From: a bacterium
GTDB taxonomy: Bacteria; Krumholzibacteriota; Krumholzibacteriia; JACNKJ01
DNA length: 47,541 nucleotides
NCBI GenBank assembly: GCA_024231955.1
Contig: JAAEPZ010000819.1
Span: forward strand, 1-47,541
Direction of reading: 5' to 3'
Below are positions 16,207 to 24,354 of the stretch, one piece after another. The notes under the pieces were generated by a model that did no database searches, was not told the DNA's origin, and worked only from the letters and a program-made list of their open reading frames with translations. Both the position numbers and the translations under genes were made by a program. The stretch's first letter is position 1; each line of letters begins with the position of its first letter.

Positions 16207-18368
16207 TGGCAAGACAGCGTCCACCGCAACAAGGTCAGTCGGGGCAACAGTCGCAAGGTCAACAAGCAGTCGTCCTCGGTGAGGACCGTCCGTACTGGAA
16301 ACTTGGCGGAATACTCGGTGCCTCAATCGTGCCGTGGACCTGGAAGCAGACCAGAGGGGTCTATCCGTATATTGCGACGATACTCTGTCCCGACAATCGG
16401 TTCGGGGGATTGGGCATTCCCAAGCAGCAGCAACAGGGTGGGGGGTCATCGGGAGGGCAGGGGGTGAGCCTGCAAGGTGCGGCGCCACAGGTGCGGCAAG
16501 TGGGTGGGACCGCCGGACGAGCGTTGACACTGGAGATACATGCACCCGAGAAACGGATGGACCGTGAAACGGTCATCAAGTTCGAGCGCTTGTTTCTCAT
16601 TTCCGAAGAACAAGTCGACACCGATCTGTGGGCATATCAACTTGCAGACATACGTTGGTTGTTGGGCTTTGGTGTGATGTCCGCCAATTTCAATATCGTG
16701 TCGTATGGTGGGCTGTATCGCCCGGATTCGTTTCAAGGGGACGGCACACAATTCGACATCCCGGACTTCCTCAAGGACTACAAAGCCGACAACGACACGG
16801 ACGGGGCATGGGAGAGTTCGGGATCGGCACGCTACACGGTACGAGGAGCGGTGCTGGAAGGAATTGCGCGAGTAGGGGAATCCCTGGGCCCCGAGGACCG
16901 TAGTCAGTTGCCGAGCCCTCTCGTTCATCAGTTCAATGATGACGCACGTCTGAAGGCGAACCTGCAACCCAACTTAGGCAACTCTCCAGGAGGGGGATTT
17001 GCCGCCGCCAAGATGGCTGAGTTCGTGCCAGTAATGCTTAGGGACGCCGGAGACATCACCGTGGCTAGAGACGGCCGCGTATGGATCGTAGATCGGTCAT
17101 CCAAGTATCTCACTCAATGGGAACACCACATTCATGTGATGGGCGGTCTGAGCAAGAAACAGGTGGCCTGGCAGAAGCCCAAGCGTGCCACGATTCACTA
17201 TGAGATGCGCATATGTGCGTGGTTCGAGCATGTCGGGTTAGGTGAGTCGCCTTCAGGGGAATCCATTGCTGGTAACCAACCTGCTCGTTTGGTGTTGGAG
17301 AATGTAATACCCGAATGGACTGATATTAACGACACAACATCAGACACGGTGCCTAAATGGAGAACACTGTCGAAATGGCTAAAAGAAGAACCGATTGCCC
17401 AATTTGGGCTGAATGCGACTCTGATCGAGGAGCGAATGTTGCAGCCGTTTATGATCGACACCTCGGAACTGAATGCGGACGACAGGGCGATTGCCCGGCG
17501 GATCGAGAAGCTGATCCGGACCTACTGGAGGCGTTGTTGGCGGATACCCACTGACCTTTATCGTCGTCAATATGCGGACATCCGATTCGGCAAACTCAAC
17601 GAAGATGGGACGTGCGGAAAACCAATTGTGTGTTGCGACTTTACAACGCACTACCGGTGGCAGCAGAGCGAAGATGCCCCAATGTCCGAGTCGTTCTCGT
17701 TCCGTGAGAGCCCATTCACGCCGGTGTGGATGGACAAAGAGGAGGGAGTTCTATATCTTAAACTCGATGAATCGCGCCCATCAATTGAGACGGTGTACCC
17801 TGGCAAGCTGAAAGACGATATCCGGCTTCCAACGATTGATGAGATCCTGGACGAGGGCGAATTGGCATTCGAGTGCACTAGTGAGTTTACAGACGAGTTT
17901 TCCTGGGGTCTGTGGTGGAACGGTCTGTTTGTGGCTGCTGCCACACCTGCGGGCGACGCGCTCAAACGCACCCACACTATGGACCGGCCGTTGTTCGGTG
18001 ACGGTCTGGCCGGCACGGTGAACGCGAAGGTGCGCGGAATAACGGCCAACGTGTACGTTGACTACAACGACAACCTCAACGTGCTCAACCAAGACCAGTT
18101 AGATGAGTACACCGAGTACGCTGTTCAGCAGCTTCGTCAATCGTACATCCAGGAACGCGCCGGGACTCTGCAGTTCAAGGGTGTGGACGTCATCGACAAA
18201 GCCCTTGCCCAGCTGAAGGCTCCATGCGGTGATATGCACGAGATCGAAATCCATCTGGGTTCGGGGCGCAAGCTCTACGAGATCGGTGCTTCGATCCGGG
18301 TTCAGCCGGAGGTTCGCCAGGCGCATATCACCAAACCTGAATCTGTTGACCCTATTAAGTTGTTGTAA
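16206..18368 (+). CDS. Putative tail hub / minor tail protein
   Basis: A 720-residue protein whose ATG overlaps the previous TAA. The first 20 residues are Gln/Gly-rich. The bulk is a mixed alpha/beta protein with many aromatic and charged residues (ERLFLISEEQVDTDLWAYQL, FTTHYRWQQSEDAPMSESF). Size and position between distal tail and fibre genes suggest the hub that carries the fibre. There is no enzymatic motif I can identify, and no clear lysozyme or peptidase active site. A minus-oriented exact motif copy sits at 16310-16322 and reads GILGAS in this frame. Confidence 0.5.
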   Translation: MARQRPPQQGQSGQQSQGQQAVVLGEDRPYWKLGGILGASIVPWTWKQTRGVYPYIATILCPDNRFGGLGIPKQQQQGGGSSGGQGVSLQGAAPQVRQVGGTAGRALTLEIHAPEKRMDRETVIKFERLFLISEEQVDTDLWAYQLADIRWLLGFGVMSANFNIVSYGGLYRPDSFQGDGTQFDIPDFLKDYKADNDTDGAWESSGSARYTVRGAVLEGIARVGESLGPEDRSQLPSPLVHQFNDDARLKANLQPNLGNSPGGGFAAAKMAEFVPVMLRDAGDITVARDGRVWIVDRSSKYLTQWEHHIHVMGGLSKKQVAWQKPKRATIHYEMRICAWFEHVGLGESPSGESIAGNQPARLVLENVIPEWTDINDTTSDTVPKWRTLSKWLKEEPIAQFGLNATLIEERMLQPFMIDTSELNADDRAIARRIEKLIRTYWRRCWRIPTDLYRRQYADIRFGKLNEDGTCGKPIVCCDFTTHYRWQQSEDAPMSESFSFRESPFTPVWMDKEEGVLYLKLDESRPSIETVYPGKLKDDIRLPTIDEILDEGELAFECTSEFTDEFSWGLWWNGLFVAAATPAGDALKRTHTMDRPLFGDGLAGTVNAKVRGITANVYVDYNDNLNVLNQDQLDEYTEYAVQQLRQSYIQERAGTLQFKGVDVIDKALAQLKAPCGDMHEIEIHLGSGRKLYEIGASIRVQPEVRQAHITKPESVDPIKLL
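16310..16322 (-). repeat. Dispersed 13-bp motif (exact, minus)
   Basis: Reverse-strand copy inside the hub-like gene; the gene reads it as G-I-L-G-A-S. On its own strand it is preceded by ATTGA, like the copies at 18373 and 45739. Confidence 0.9.
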
Positions 18369-18372
18369 TTGA

Positions 18373-18385
18373 GGCACCGAGTATT
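18373..18385 (+). repeat. Dispersed 13-bp motif (exact, intergenic)
   Basis: Fills the 19-base gap between the hub-like stop and the fibre ATG at 18388, in the place of a ribosome-binding site. The GAGG at its left edge is the only SD-like sequence available. Confidence 0.9.
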
Positions 18386-18387
18386 CC

Positions 18388-21300
18388 ATGTTCAATGCCG
18401 ACAACACAACCCGACTCGGTTTACTTGCGCTTGGTGCGGGTGAGGAAGTTCCCAAGGCCCAACGTGTGAAGTGGCTTAAGGGTGGGGTCACACTGACCGC
18501 TGAAAAGGAAAAAGGTCTCGGTGCGCTCAAAGGTGCGAAACCCACGGATCCAATGAATCCCCTCTTGTGGAAAACCAAGGAGGCGGAACGTGGAGGGTGG
18601 GGATCGTGGTCGTTTGCAGCTCCGGGTGAGATTCATAAAGGGTCGTGCTATCCGTGGGTTACGCCGGGTGGGATTGATCCCGACTATGAACCCGAAGCGC
18701 CTGAATGGCATTCCAAAAACTACGGTCCCGACGATTCGGTATACCCTGCCGGAACCGAAGGGATCATCACCGCAACGACACAGCACGCTGACCACAAACC
18801 CACTTTCATGGCTTCGGGTGGTCCGCTAGTTGCGGATCACAAGGGGGGTGGCGAGCACACGCGTTGGGTGTATGATACCGACGGGGACGGCAAGTTCGGA
18901 CAACTGGGTCCGCTACATCACGCATTTTGGGTCAAGGAGCAAGCGGTCGACTCGCTTGTGTGGGCACCAGTTCGGAACTACACGGCGAGTGCGGCAGGGG
19001 ACTCCACAGCCTGGGGAACGTACGTGTCGCAAGGTGATGGCGAGCGTGTCATCATTCCCAACATTGTGGTCAACCCAGGTGGGCATGTCACCAACGGTCA
19101 CGTGGATGCAGTTGCCGACTTGCTGATACCCGGTGTCAAGACGAAAGAGTCGTTTCACACCATAGGGACGTCCTCATGGGAGTATTTCGGTCCGGAATGT
19201 CCTGGTCATTGCGAAAGTGATAAGCATCAACTTGGCGTGAACTCCGCTGGCGAGCCGACGAACACCGGTCACTTGTGGCCGTGGGTTCCGTGGTATCTAA
19301 ACAAGGTGATGGACGGGCCGCTAGACTTTGAACCGGTCTTTCATCCGCAATGTGGTGAGGCACGTGGCGCGTGGTTACAGGTCCATTTGCGATACGATCC
19401 CGTACTGCCCAAACCGTGGGTGGATGGGCCCATGCCCGGTGCTTGGCGGTGGTCGGTGCGTATTCCGGAAGTCGTTGCTATTCCTCCGTATATTCCCGAT
19501 GATAGAACCCCACCACCAGTTTGGACAGAAGAACCGGTTGATCGGACACCCATCGGGATTGCGCTCGGAGAGGGTGAACCGCTTCTCTTATCCTGGGAAC
19601 CCCCAAATGCGGGAACGGGTTTGCCTCTTGGTCCGGGAGCACGAGCCAATGCCGGTGACCGGCAGACCGAAATGTCGACACCCTCAACTTTTTATTCAGC
19701 AGTGCGTTGGACCGATCATCATCCGTACGATGGACGTTTTGGATCGGTTAACGAGGAAGCAGAGTTGGAGTCGTTCCTGGAGACGGCACGTGGGCCTGGT
19801 CCCTATACGCTACACGTTCAGGGGTTCGCCAAAGTCGATGGCGCACAGTGGGATCTAACAACCACCAACGAGTATAGAGATTCCACCAAGGCCGTATTCA
19901 AGCGCGGGACCGCAGACGGCGGTGTGTGGATAACCGAACCTGAACGTCTGCTAGACGGCGATTATAACGGATCGTACTCCACAGCCTACTGGTTGTATGC
20001 ACCGAGTATTCGCATGGGGTGGGGCACCCCATTAGACACCGGCCTTAACGCATCAGGTCAGGAGTTCCGGTGGGACGGCTCCACCCTTACGCTTTATGCA
20101 ACGGACGCGGCCGGTGCGATCAGTGCGGGGGCTGCGGCGCTTACTGTCGATGGTGCGTGTAGCGTCGCTGGAGCTCTCACCAGTGACTACCTTAATCTCG
20201 GATCGGCGACCGATGCCGTTTCCAGCGGTGACCTCGCAGCGCATACGGCCGCAAGCGGGGGATTGTTTTACGATGCTAGTGCCGTACAATTAACAATCGG
20301 CGCATCGGGCACGGGCGAAATAACCGTACCGGGAACAGCCGTTCGTTCGGAACAATTCGGCGGTTCGTCGGCGGCACTCGGATTAAACAGTCTTGCTATC
20401 GGTAGTTCCTCGTACGCGTCAGCGACTAATTCCAGCGCGCTAGGATCGTTTACTGATGCGACGGCCGAAGGCTCAACCGCTGTAGGATCATACGCTCAGG
20501 CCCTACATACCAGCGTCGCCCTTGGGCATTATGCAACGACAGACAAGGCAAATCAGTGCGTAATCGGCCGGCCCAGCTCTTCGGACGGGTATGTTGACGA
20601 AATACTTTGGGGCCAAGGCGAACTGAAATTTAATCGTTCCGGCGTGAACGAACTCACGATAACCGCCAGTGTCAAAGGCATATTCTCGAACGACTTACAG
20701 GTTATCAACGACTTCCAGGCGGACTCGATAGGGGTAGGCGTTGCGGCGGACGGGACAACTCAGCATTTACTCGTCGGGACCGCTGGAGGGGGGCAGATAT
20801 CGGTCCCGTCTGGTACTCGTTCGGAACAATTCGGGGCGAATTCTTCGGTCGGAGCGGTAACTGACTCGTTAGCGATGGGGGAGCGTGCATCGACGACGAC
20901 AAGCAACAGCACCGCCATAGGCGCGAACTCGTCGGTCACACAGGCCGGGGGGACCGCTTGTGGACAGTTTGCGCGAGTCGCTGGCGGGACTAATGCCAGC
21001 GCATATGGTTATTATTCATATGCGAATGCCGAACGTGCTTTCGCGATGGGCGGCAACGTAACTGTTTCAGGGCCATGGTCCGCCGCGATAGGCTACGGGA
21101 TGACAATCACGGGCACGCGATCATTCGCGATGGGTTACGGGTTGACCGTTTCGGGCGACGACGCATTCGGGCAAGGGTATCTTACGAGTGTTACCGCGCG
21201 TTATGGTATCGGTATAGGCGCTCAGGCTGGTGTGTCTGCGTGGGGCGGGATTGGGATAGGCCGACTGACTGTCGCTGGACATAATTATTCAATTGCTTTG

Positions 21301-22824
21301 GGGATGTCGGCGGTTACTACCCAGGCGAATGAGGTAGTTTTCGGTGCGGCGGCGACATCATATATTGATGTAATTAACTTTGGACGGACGGAGTTAACGC
21401 TTGCCCGATCCGGCGTGAACGAACTCACGATAACCGCCAGTGTCAAAGGCATATTCAGCGCCGCTCTCGACGTAACGACATCACTCGCGGTTGGCACTTT
21501 CGCGAATATAGGCAGCGCGACCCAAGCCGTTGCCGCTGGCGACCTGGCGTGTCATACAGCGGCGAGCGATGGATTTTTCTACGACGCCTCAGCGGTCAAA
21601 GCATATATCGGTGCGGCCGGGACCGGTACAATAACCGTACCGGGAGCGGGGACGAACAGCGAGCAATTCGGGGCGACGGCCGTAGCGTCTAATACATCAT
21701 GTACCGCCGTCGGATATGATGCCGTTGCTAGTGCTACGCAATGTACAGCAGTAGGCAAGGACGCTGACGCCACAAATTCATACTCGTCCGCATTCGGCGA
21801 ACGGGCGAAAGCGACCGGCAACCGTTCGAGTGCATTTGGGAGGTATTGTCAGGCGACAGGAAATCAAAGTTGCGTATTCGGTATCGAGTCATCTGCTACT
21901 AATACCGGCTCGTGTGCGTTTGGTTATTCGACCGACGCAAGCGGCTATACCGCTTTAGCAATTGGAAACAATACGACAGCATCGGGTAATTACTCAATGG
22001 CGTTCGCGCAGGCGGCGCAAGCGACCGGCGCATATGCGATGGCCCTGGGTCGAGAGGCCGTAGCGAGCGCTACAGAATCTGTGGCAATCGGGAAGAATAG
22101 CGACGCGACCGCCTCCGGCTCGTTTGCATTTGGCACATTAGCTCAGGCAACCCATGCCTACTCAATGGCTTTTGGCAAATCTGCCGCAACTACCCAAGTC
22201 AATGAAATTGTATTCGGTGCGGCGGCAACATCATATATTGATGTAATTAACTTCGGGCGAACGGAGTTAACGCTTGCCCGATCCGGCGTGAACGAACTCA
22301 CGATTACAGCCAGCGTTAAGACGATTTTCAGTGCGGACGCGCAAGTGACCGGTTCGCTGTTATTGGCTGACGGGGCGACCGGCGCGACGAACGGAGCCGT
22401 CTACTTCGCATCCGACACCGACACTTGTCATTATCTAAACGCCGCTGGCGACTGGCGGTTCGATGTCGGCGCGGTCGAAACTTTGAAGATGACACCGTCA
22501 CAGGTTACCGTCTCGCGTGATTATGCTACAACTGAAGGGCGCATAGTTGCCACTGAACGCAGTACGCTTAATGTTGCATTAGGCACCGGCCATCACTGCG
22601 TTCTAGTGGATACGGATGACGCCGTGAAAACAGCCACCTTGCCAGCTGCCCCGGATAATGGCAGGATTTACCTTATCAAGAACGTCGGGACGAGCGGGAA
22701 CGCGCTAACAATAGATCGCAACGGCAAGAATATCGACGGCGCGGCCGCCAACCTCAGTAAAGCTGACGGCGAAAGCGTTACGCTGGTTTACGAAGACACG
22801 GAGCACTGGCAAACGATTGCCTAA
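18388..22824 (+). CDS. Tail fibre / receptor-binding protein with YadA-like beta-roll repeats
   Basis: A 1478-residue protein. Residues 1-480 form a Trp/Pro-rich N-terminal part, likely the tail-attachment domain. From about 650 to 1270 runs a string of YadA/Hep_Hag-type repeats, recognised by recurring S-x-A-x-G or A-F/V-G units (SLAIGSSSYASATNSSALGS, SMAFAQAAQATGAYAMALGR). These fold into trimeric left-handed beta-rolls. Three copies of a module with SGVNELTITASVK break the array. The last 75 residues (TATLPAAPDNGRIYLIKN ... EDTEHWQTIA) are a beta-rich tip as in many fibres. The 3' two thirds use more A/T-ending codons than the N-terminal part, suggesting exchange. The start codon has no separate Shine-Dalgarno: the intergenic space is filled by a motif copy (18373-18385). 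Confidence 0.8.
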   Translation: MFNADNTTRLGLLALGAGEEVPKAQRVKWLKGGVTLTAEKEKGLGALKGAKPTDPMNPLLWKTKEAERGGWGSWSFAAPGEIHKGSCYPWVTPGGIDPDYEPEAPEWHSKNYGPDDSVYPAGTEGIITATTQHADHKPTFMASGGPLVADHKGGGEHTRWVYDTDGDGKFGQLGPLHHAFWVKEQAVDSLVWAPVRNYTASAAGDSTAWGTYVSQGDGERVIIPNIVVNPGGHVTNGHVDAVADLLIPGVKTKESFHTIGTSSWEYFGPECPGHCESDKHQLGVNSAGEPTNTGHLWPWVPWYLNKVMDGPLDFEPVFHPQCGEARGAWLQVHLRYDPVLPKPWVDGPMPGAWRWSVRIPEVVAIPPYIPDDRTPPPVWTEEPVDRTPIGIALGEGEPLLLSWEPPNAGTGLPLGPGARANAGDRQTEMSTPSTFYSAVRWTDHHPYDGRFGSVNEEAELESFLETARGPGPYTLHVQGFAKVDGAQWDLTTTNEYRDSTKAVFKRGTADGGVWITEPERLLDGDYNGSYSTAYWLYAPSIRMGWGTPLDTGLNASGQEFRWDGSTLTLYATDAAGAISAGAAALTVDGACSVAGALTSDYLNLGSATDAVSSGDLAAHTAASGGLFYDASAVQLTIGASGTGEITVPGTAVRSEQFGGSSAALGLNSLAIGSSSYASATNSSALGSFTDATAEGSTAVGSYAQALHTSVALGHYATTDKANQCVIGRPSSSDGYVDEILWGQGELKFNRSGVNELTITASVKGIFSNDLQVINDFQADSIGVGVAADGTTQHLLVGTAGGGQISVPSGTRSEQFGANSSVGAVTDSLAMGERASTTTSNSTAIGANSSVTQAGGTACGQFARVAGGTNASAYGYYSYANAERAFAMGGNVTVSGPWSAAIGYGMTITGTRSFAMGYGLTVSGDDAFGQGYLTSVTARYGIGIGAQAGVSAWGGIGIGRLTVAGHNYSIALGMSAVTTQANEVVFGAAATSYIDVINFGRTELTLARSGVNELTITASVKGIFSAALDVTTSLAVGTFANIGSATQAVAAGDLACHTAASDGFFYDASAVKAYIGAAGTGTITVPGAGTNSEQFGATAVASNTSCTAVGYDAVASATQCTAVGKDADATNSYSSAFGERAKATGNRSSAFGRYCQATGNQSCVFGIESSATNTGSCAFGYSTDASGYTALAIGNNTTASGNYSMAFAQAAQATGAYAMALGREAVASATESVAIGKNSDATASGSFAFGTLAQATHAYSMAFGKSAATTQVNEIVFGAAATSYIDVINFGRTELTLARSGVNELTITASVKTIFSADAQVTGSLLLADGATGATNGAVYFASDTDTCHYLNAAGDWRFDVGAVETLKMTPSQVTVSRDYATTEGRIVATERSTLNVALGTGHHCVLVDTDDAVKTATLPAAPDNGRIYLIKNVGTSGNALTIDRNGKNIDGAAANLSKADGESVTLVYEDTEHWQTIA
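19998..20010 (+). repeat. Dispersed 13-bp motif (12 of 13)
   Basis: TGCACCGAGTATT inside the fibre gene, read Y-A-P-S-I-R; one mismatch at the first base. Confidence 0.85.
20638..22303. repeat. Internal DNA repeats in the fibre gene
   Basis: A 48-base segment at 20638-20685 is identical to 21409-21456 and largely shared at 22282-22303 and beyond. The stretch 21339-21431 is also repeated, with a few mismatches, at about 22211-22303. The repeats code for the ATSYIDVINFGRTELTLARS and SGVNELTITASVK modules that punctuate the beta-roll. Confidence 0.85.
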
Positions 22825-22837
22825 CGGAGAGTTCATA

Positions 22838-23200
22838 ATGCGTATTCGGAATTTCCTAATAGGGCTGTTATTGATGGTGCTTGTAGGCGTTGCTTGCGCC
22901 GACGACGCCGAGCCTATAGGCATCTGGTTTATCGACCATGTAGCGCCTGAAGCCCGATCCGCTGGCGTCGTATGGATTGAGGTATATCCCGAGAGCGGCG
23001 ACGTTTATCATTACTGGTTCGACTCCCATCTGTTTATCCCGTTGACTGAGACCGCGCTTATCAAGGTGAGAAATCCGTTCATGGGCGCAGTAATATTATT
23101 GGATGCCCCTGCCGAAACCGTGACATACTGGGTATACGAGACATGGGTGGATGTGCCGCCACTCGTACCCTGGATAATGACAATGGAGATTCAACCATGA
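22838..23200 (+). CDS. Small secreted protein
   Basis: A 120-residue product. ATG 22838 is chosen because it follows ACGGAGA and gives a clean signal peptide (MRIRNFLIGLLLMVLVGVACA), with a likely cleavage after about residue 21. The mature 99 residues are aromatic-rich (VYHYWFDSHLFIPL, TYWVYETWVDVPPL) and beta-like, with no family recognised. It follows the fibre gene and overlaps the next by 4 bases (ATGA). A role in lysis or in surface modification is possible, but not shown. Confidence 0.6.
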   Translation: MRIRNFLIGLLLMVLVGVACADDAEPIGIWFIDHVAPEARSAGVVWIEVYPESGDVYHYWFDSHLFIPLTETALIKVRNPFMGAVILLDAPAETVTYWVYETWVDVPPLVPWIMTMEIQP

Positions 23201-23376
23201 CAAAAGAAGCGCTACAACAATACCGTAAAAAACATCCGATGAGTACGGAAGAACAAGACCTTCGAAAACCTCCACCGCCGGGCGATTTAATGCAGTATCC
23301 CCTGCCGGGGGATTTGTTTAACACTCAAAACAGACCAACAAGAAAAGCGATAATCAGCAGAAAGCAAAACCCATGA
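23197..23376 (+). CDS. Small hypothetical protein (59 residues)
   Basis: Starts at ATG 23197, overlapping the previous stop by 4 bases, and ends overlapping the next start by 4 bases. This tight coupling is the main support for coding. The sequence is hydrophilic with a Pro-rich middle (KPPPPGDLMQYPLPGDLF) in which the PxPGDL phrase occurs twice. No membrane segment and no family recognised. Confidence 0.55.
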   Translation: MTKEALQQYRKKHPMSTEEQDLRKPPPPGDLMQYPLPGDLFNTQNRPTRKAIISRKQNP

Positions 23377-23744
23377 TAGAACCCGAAGTCAAAACCCCAC
23401 CCAAACCAACCGTCCAAACAATCCCGATACCGCGTACCATACCGGGTCAACCAAGGCAGGTTGTTGACGGCTATCAAAAGGAGATGTCGTTGATAGGCGC
23501 TCAGGGGCCTATTGTCGATGGGTGCCAGATTGATGCGCGAGTAGGCGACCTCGGTCAAAGATACTTACACCTATCGGAAACTTACCAAGAAGTGGACGAA
23601 GAGTATCCCGAAGTCACACACACCAAGGTACGCTACGATCAAGGAAGCCTAGAATGTCTCGGCCACATAACCACCGCCAAGCACTGGGCGGCGGTCGAAG
23701 CCTATGCGAGAATGCGCAAAGAGGCGTGCAAGGTTAGCGGATAA
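23373..23744 (+). CDS. Small hypothetical protein, last gene of the rightward block
   Basis: A 123-residue protein with a Pro/Thr-rich N-terminus (PKPTVQTIPIPRTIPGQPRQ) and a charged C-terminal helix (AKHWAAVEAYARMRKEACK). It starts in the previous stop (ATGA). Its 3' end overlaps the convergent RuvC-like gene by 11 bases, tail to tail, with no room for a terminator between the two blocks. Unknown function. Confidence 0.6.
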   Translation: MIEPEVKTPPKPTVQTIPIPRTIPGQPRQVVDGYQKEMSLIGAQGPIVDGCQIDARVGDLGQRYLHLSETYQEVDEEYPEVTHTKVRYDQGSLECLGHITTAKHWAAVEAYARMRKEACKVSG

Positions 23745-24354
23745 CGTGCAACGTCCTACGTCTGCGCAGCATAGCGAGCGGCTTCCACGGTAACTCATTC
23801 TCTACACACCACAAACCCATCCCAATCGCGTCCATGGCATCGTGGTTGATACAACCAAGATCGACCTGATCTCTCATAGCGTTGGCGGTACGCGTAGCCT
23901 GGATGCGCTTGGGCGTTTGCCCCTTCCAGGTGGGCCCTGGGGCACCGAGTATTCGGTGAGTGAGCTGACGCAGTGTGAGAACTGCCATTCCTGCACCGAA
24001 TGCAAGTTTGAGAGTTGAACCGGAATCTTTCGCCTGCGTGCCGGCCGCTCCACCGTGATAAGGAACAGCCAACTCGCAGAATCCGCAAATGTTCATTTCG
24101 TTTAGGGGCAGCGAGGCGTAACTAAGTTCATAATCGAACAACTCTTGTAGACGTTCAGCGGCGCACAATGCACGCGCATACGCATTCATTGACTTGGCCG
24201 GCGTGATATTCCCAAACATGTGCAGACGGGGTGGTTTTCCTTGTCTTGCCAGGAATCCGGCATACCCCATTGAAATCGTACCCGGATCAATGGCAATCAC
24301 GTAGGTGGTATACTGCTTATACCATTCAGGGGGTTCTAATACTCGGTGCGTCAT
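23734..24354 (-). CDS. RuvC-like Holliday junction resolvase / RNase H-fold nuclease
   Basis: A 206-residue protein with the RuvC layout: first acidic residue Asp23 in VIAIDPGTISMGYAGF, a Glu at about 94 in ICGFCELAVP, and the C-terminal pair Asp172/Asp175 in INHDAMDAIGMGL. These would bind two metal ions to cut branched DNA. It is the last gene of the leftward replication block, directly after DNA polymerase (1-base overlap). It may resolve recombination or replication intermediates before packaging. Codons 2-6 coincide with a motif copy (24338-24350), so the N-terminal MTHRVLE is partly dictated by that DNA element. An exact motif copy also lies at 23941-23953. Confidence 0.7.
   Translation of the reverse strand: MTHRVLEPPEWYKQYTTYVIAIDPGTISMGYAGFLARQGKPPRLHMFGNITPAKSMNAYARALCAAERLQELFDYELSYASLPLNEMNICGFCELAVPYHGGAAGTQAKDSGSTLKLAFGAGMAVLTLRQLTHRILGAPGPTWKGQTPKRIQATRTANAMRDQVDLGCINHDAMDAIGMGLWCVENELPWKPLAMLRRRRTLHVIR
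23941..23953 (+). repeat. Dispersed 13-bp motif (exact)
   Basis: Antisense to the RuvC-like gene, which reads R-I-L-G-A-P. Here the flanks extend it to CACCGAGTATTCGGTG, a near-palindrome. Confidence 0.9.
24338..24350 (-). repeat. Dispersed 13-bp motif (12 of 13, minus)
   Basis: Covers codons 2-6 of the RuvC-like gene (T-H-R-V-L); one mismatch at the second base of the motif. Confidence 0.85.

Noticed and set aside
23734..23744. Bidirectional terminator between the convergent blocks
   Set aside because: The two genes overlap by 11 bases and no hairpin with T tract was seen nearby.
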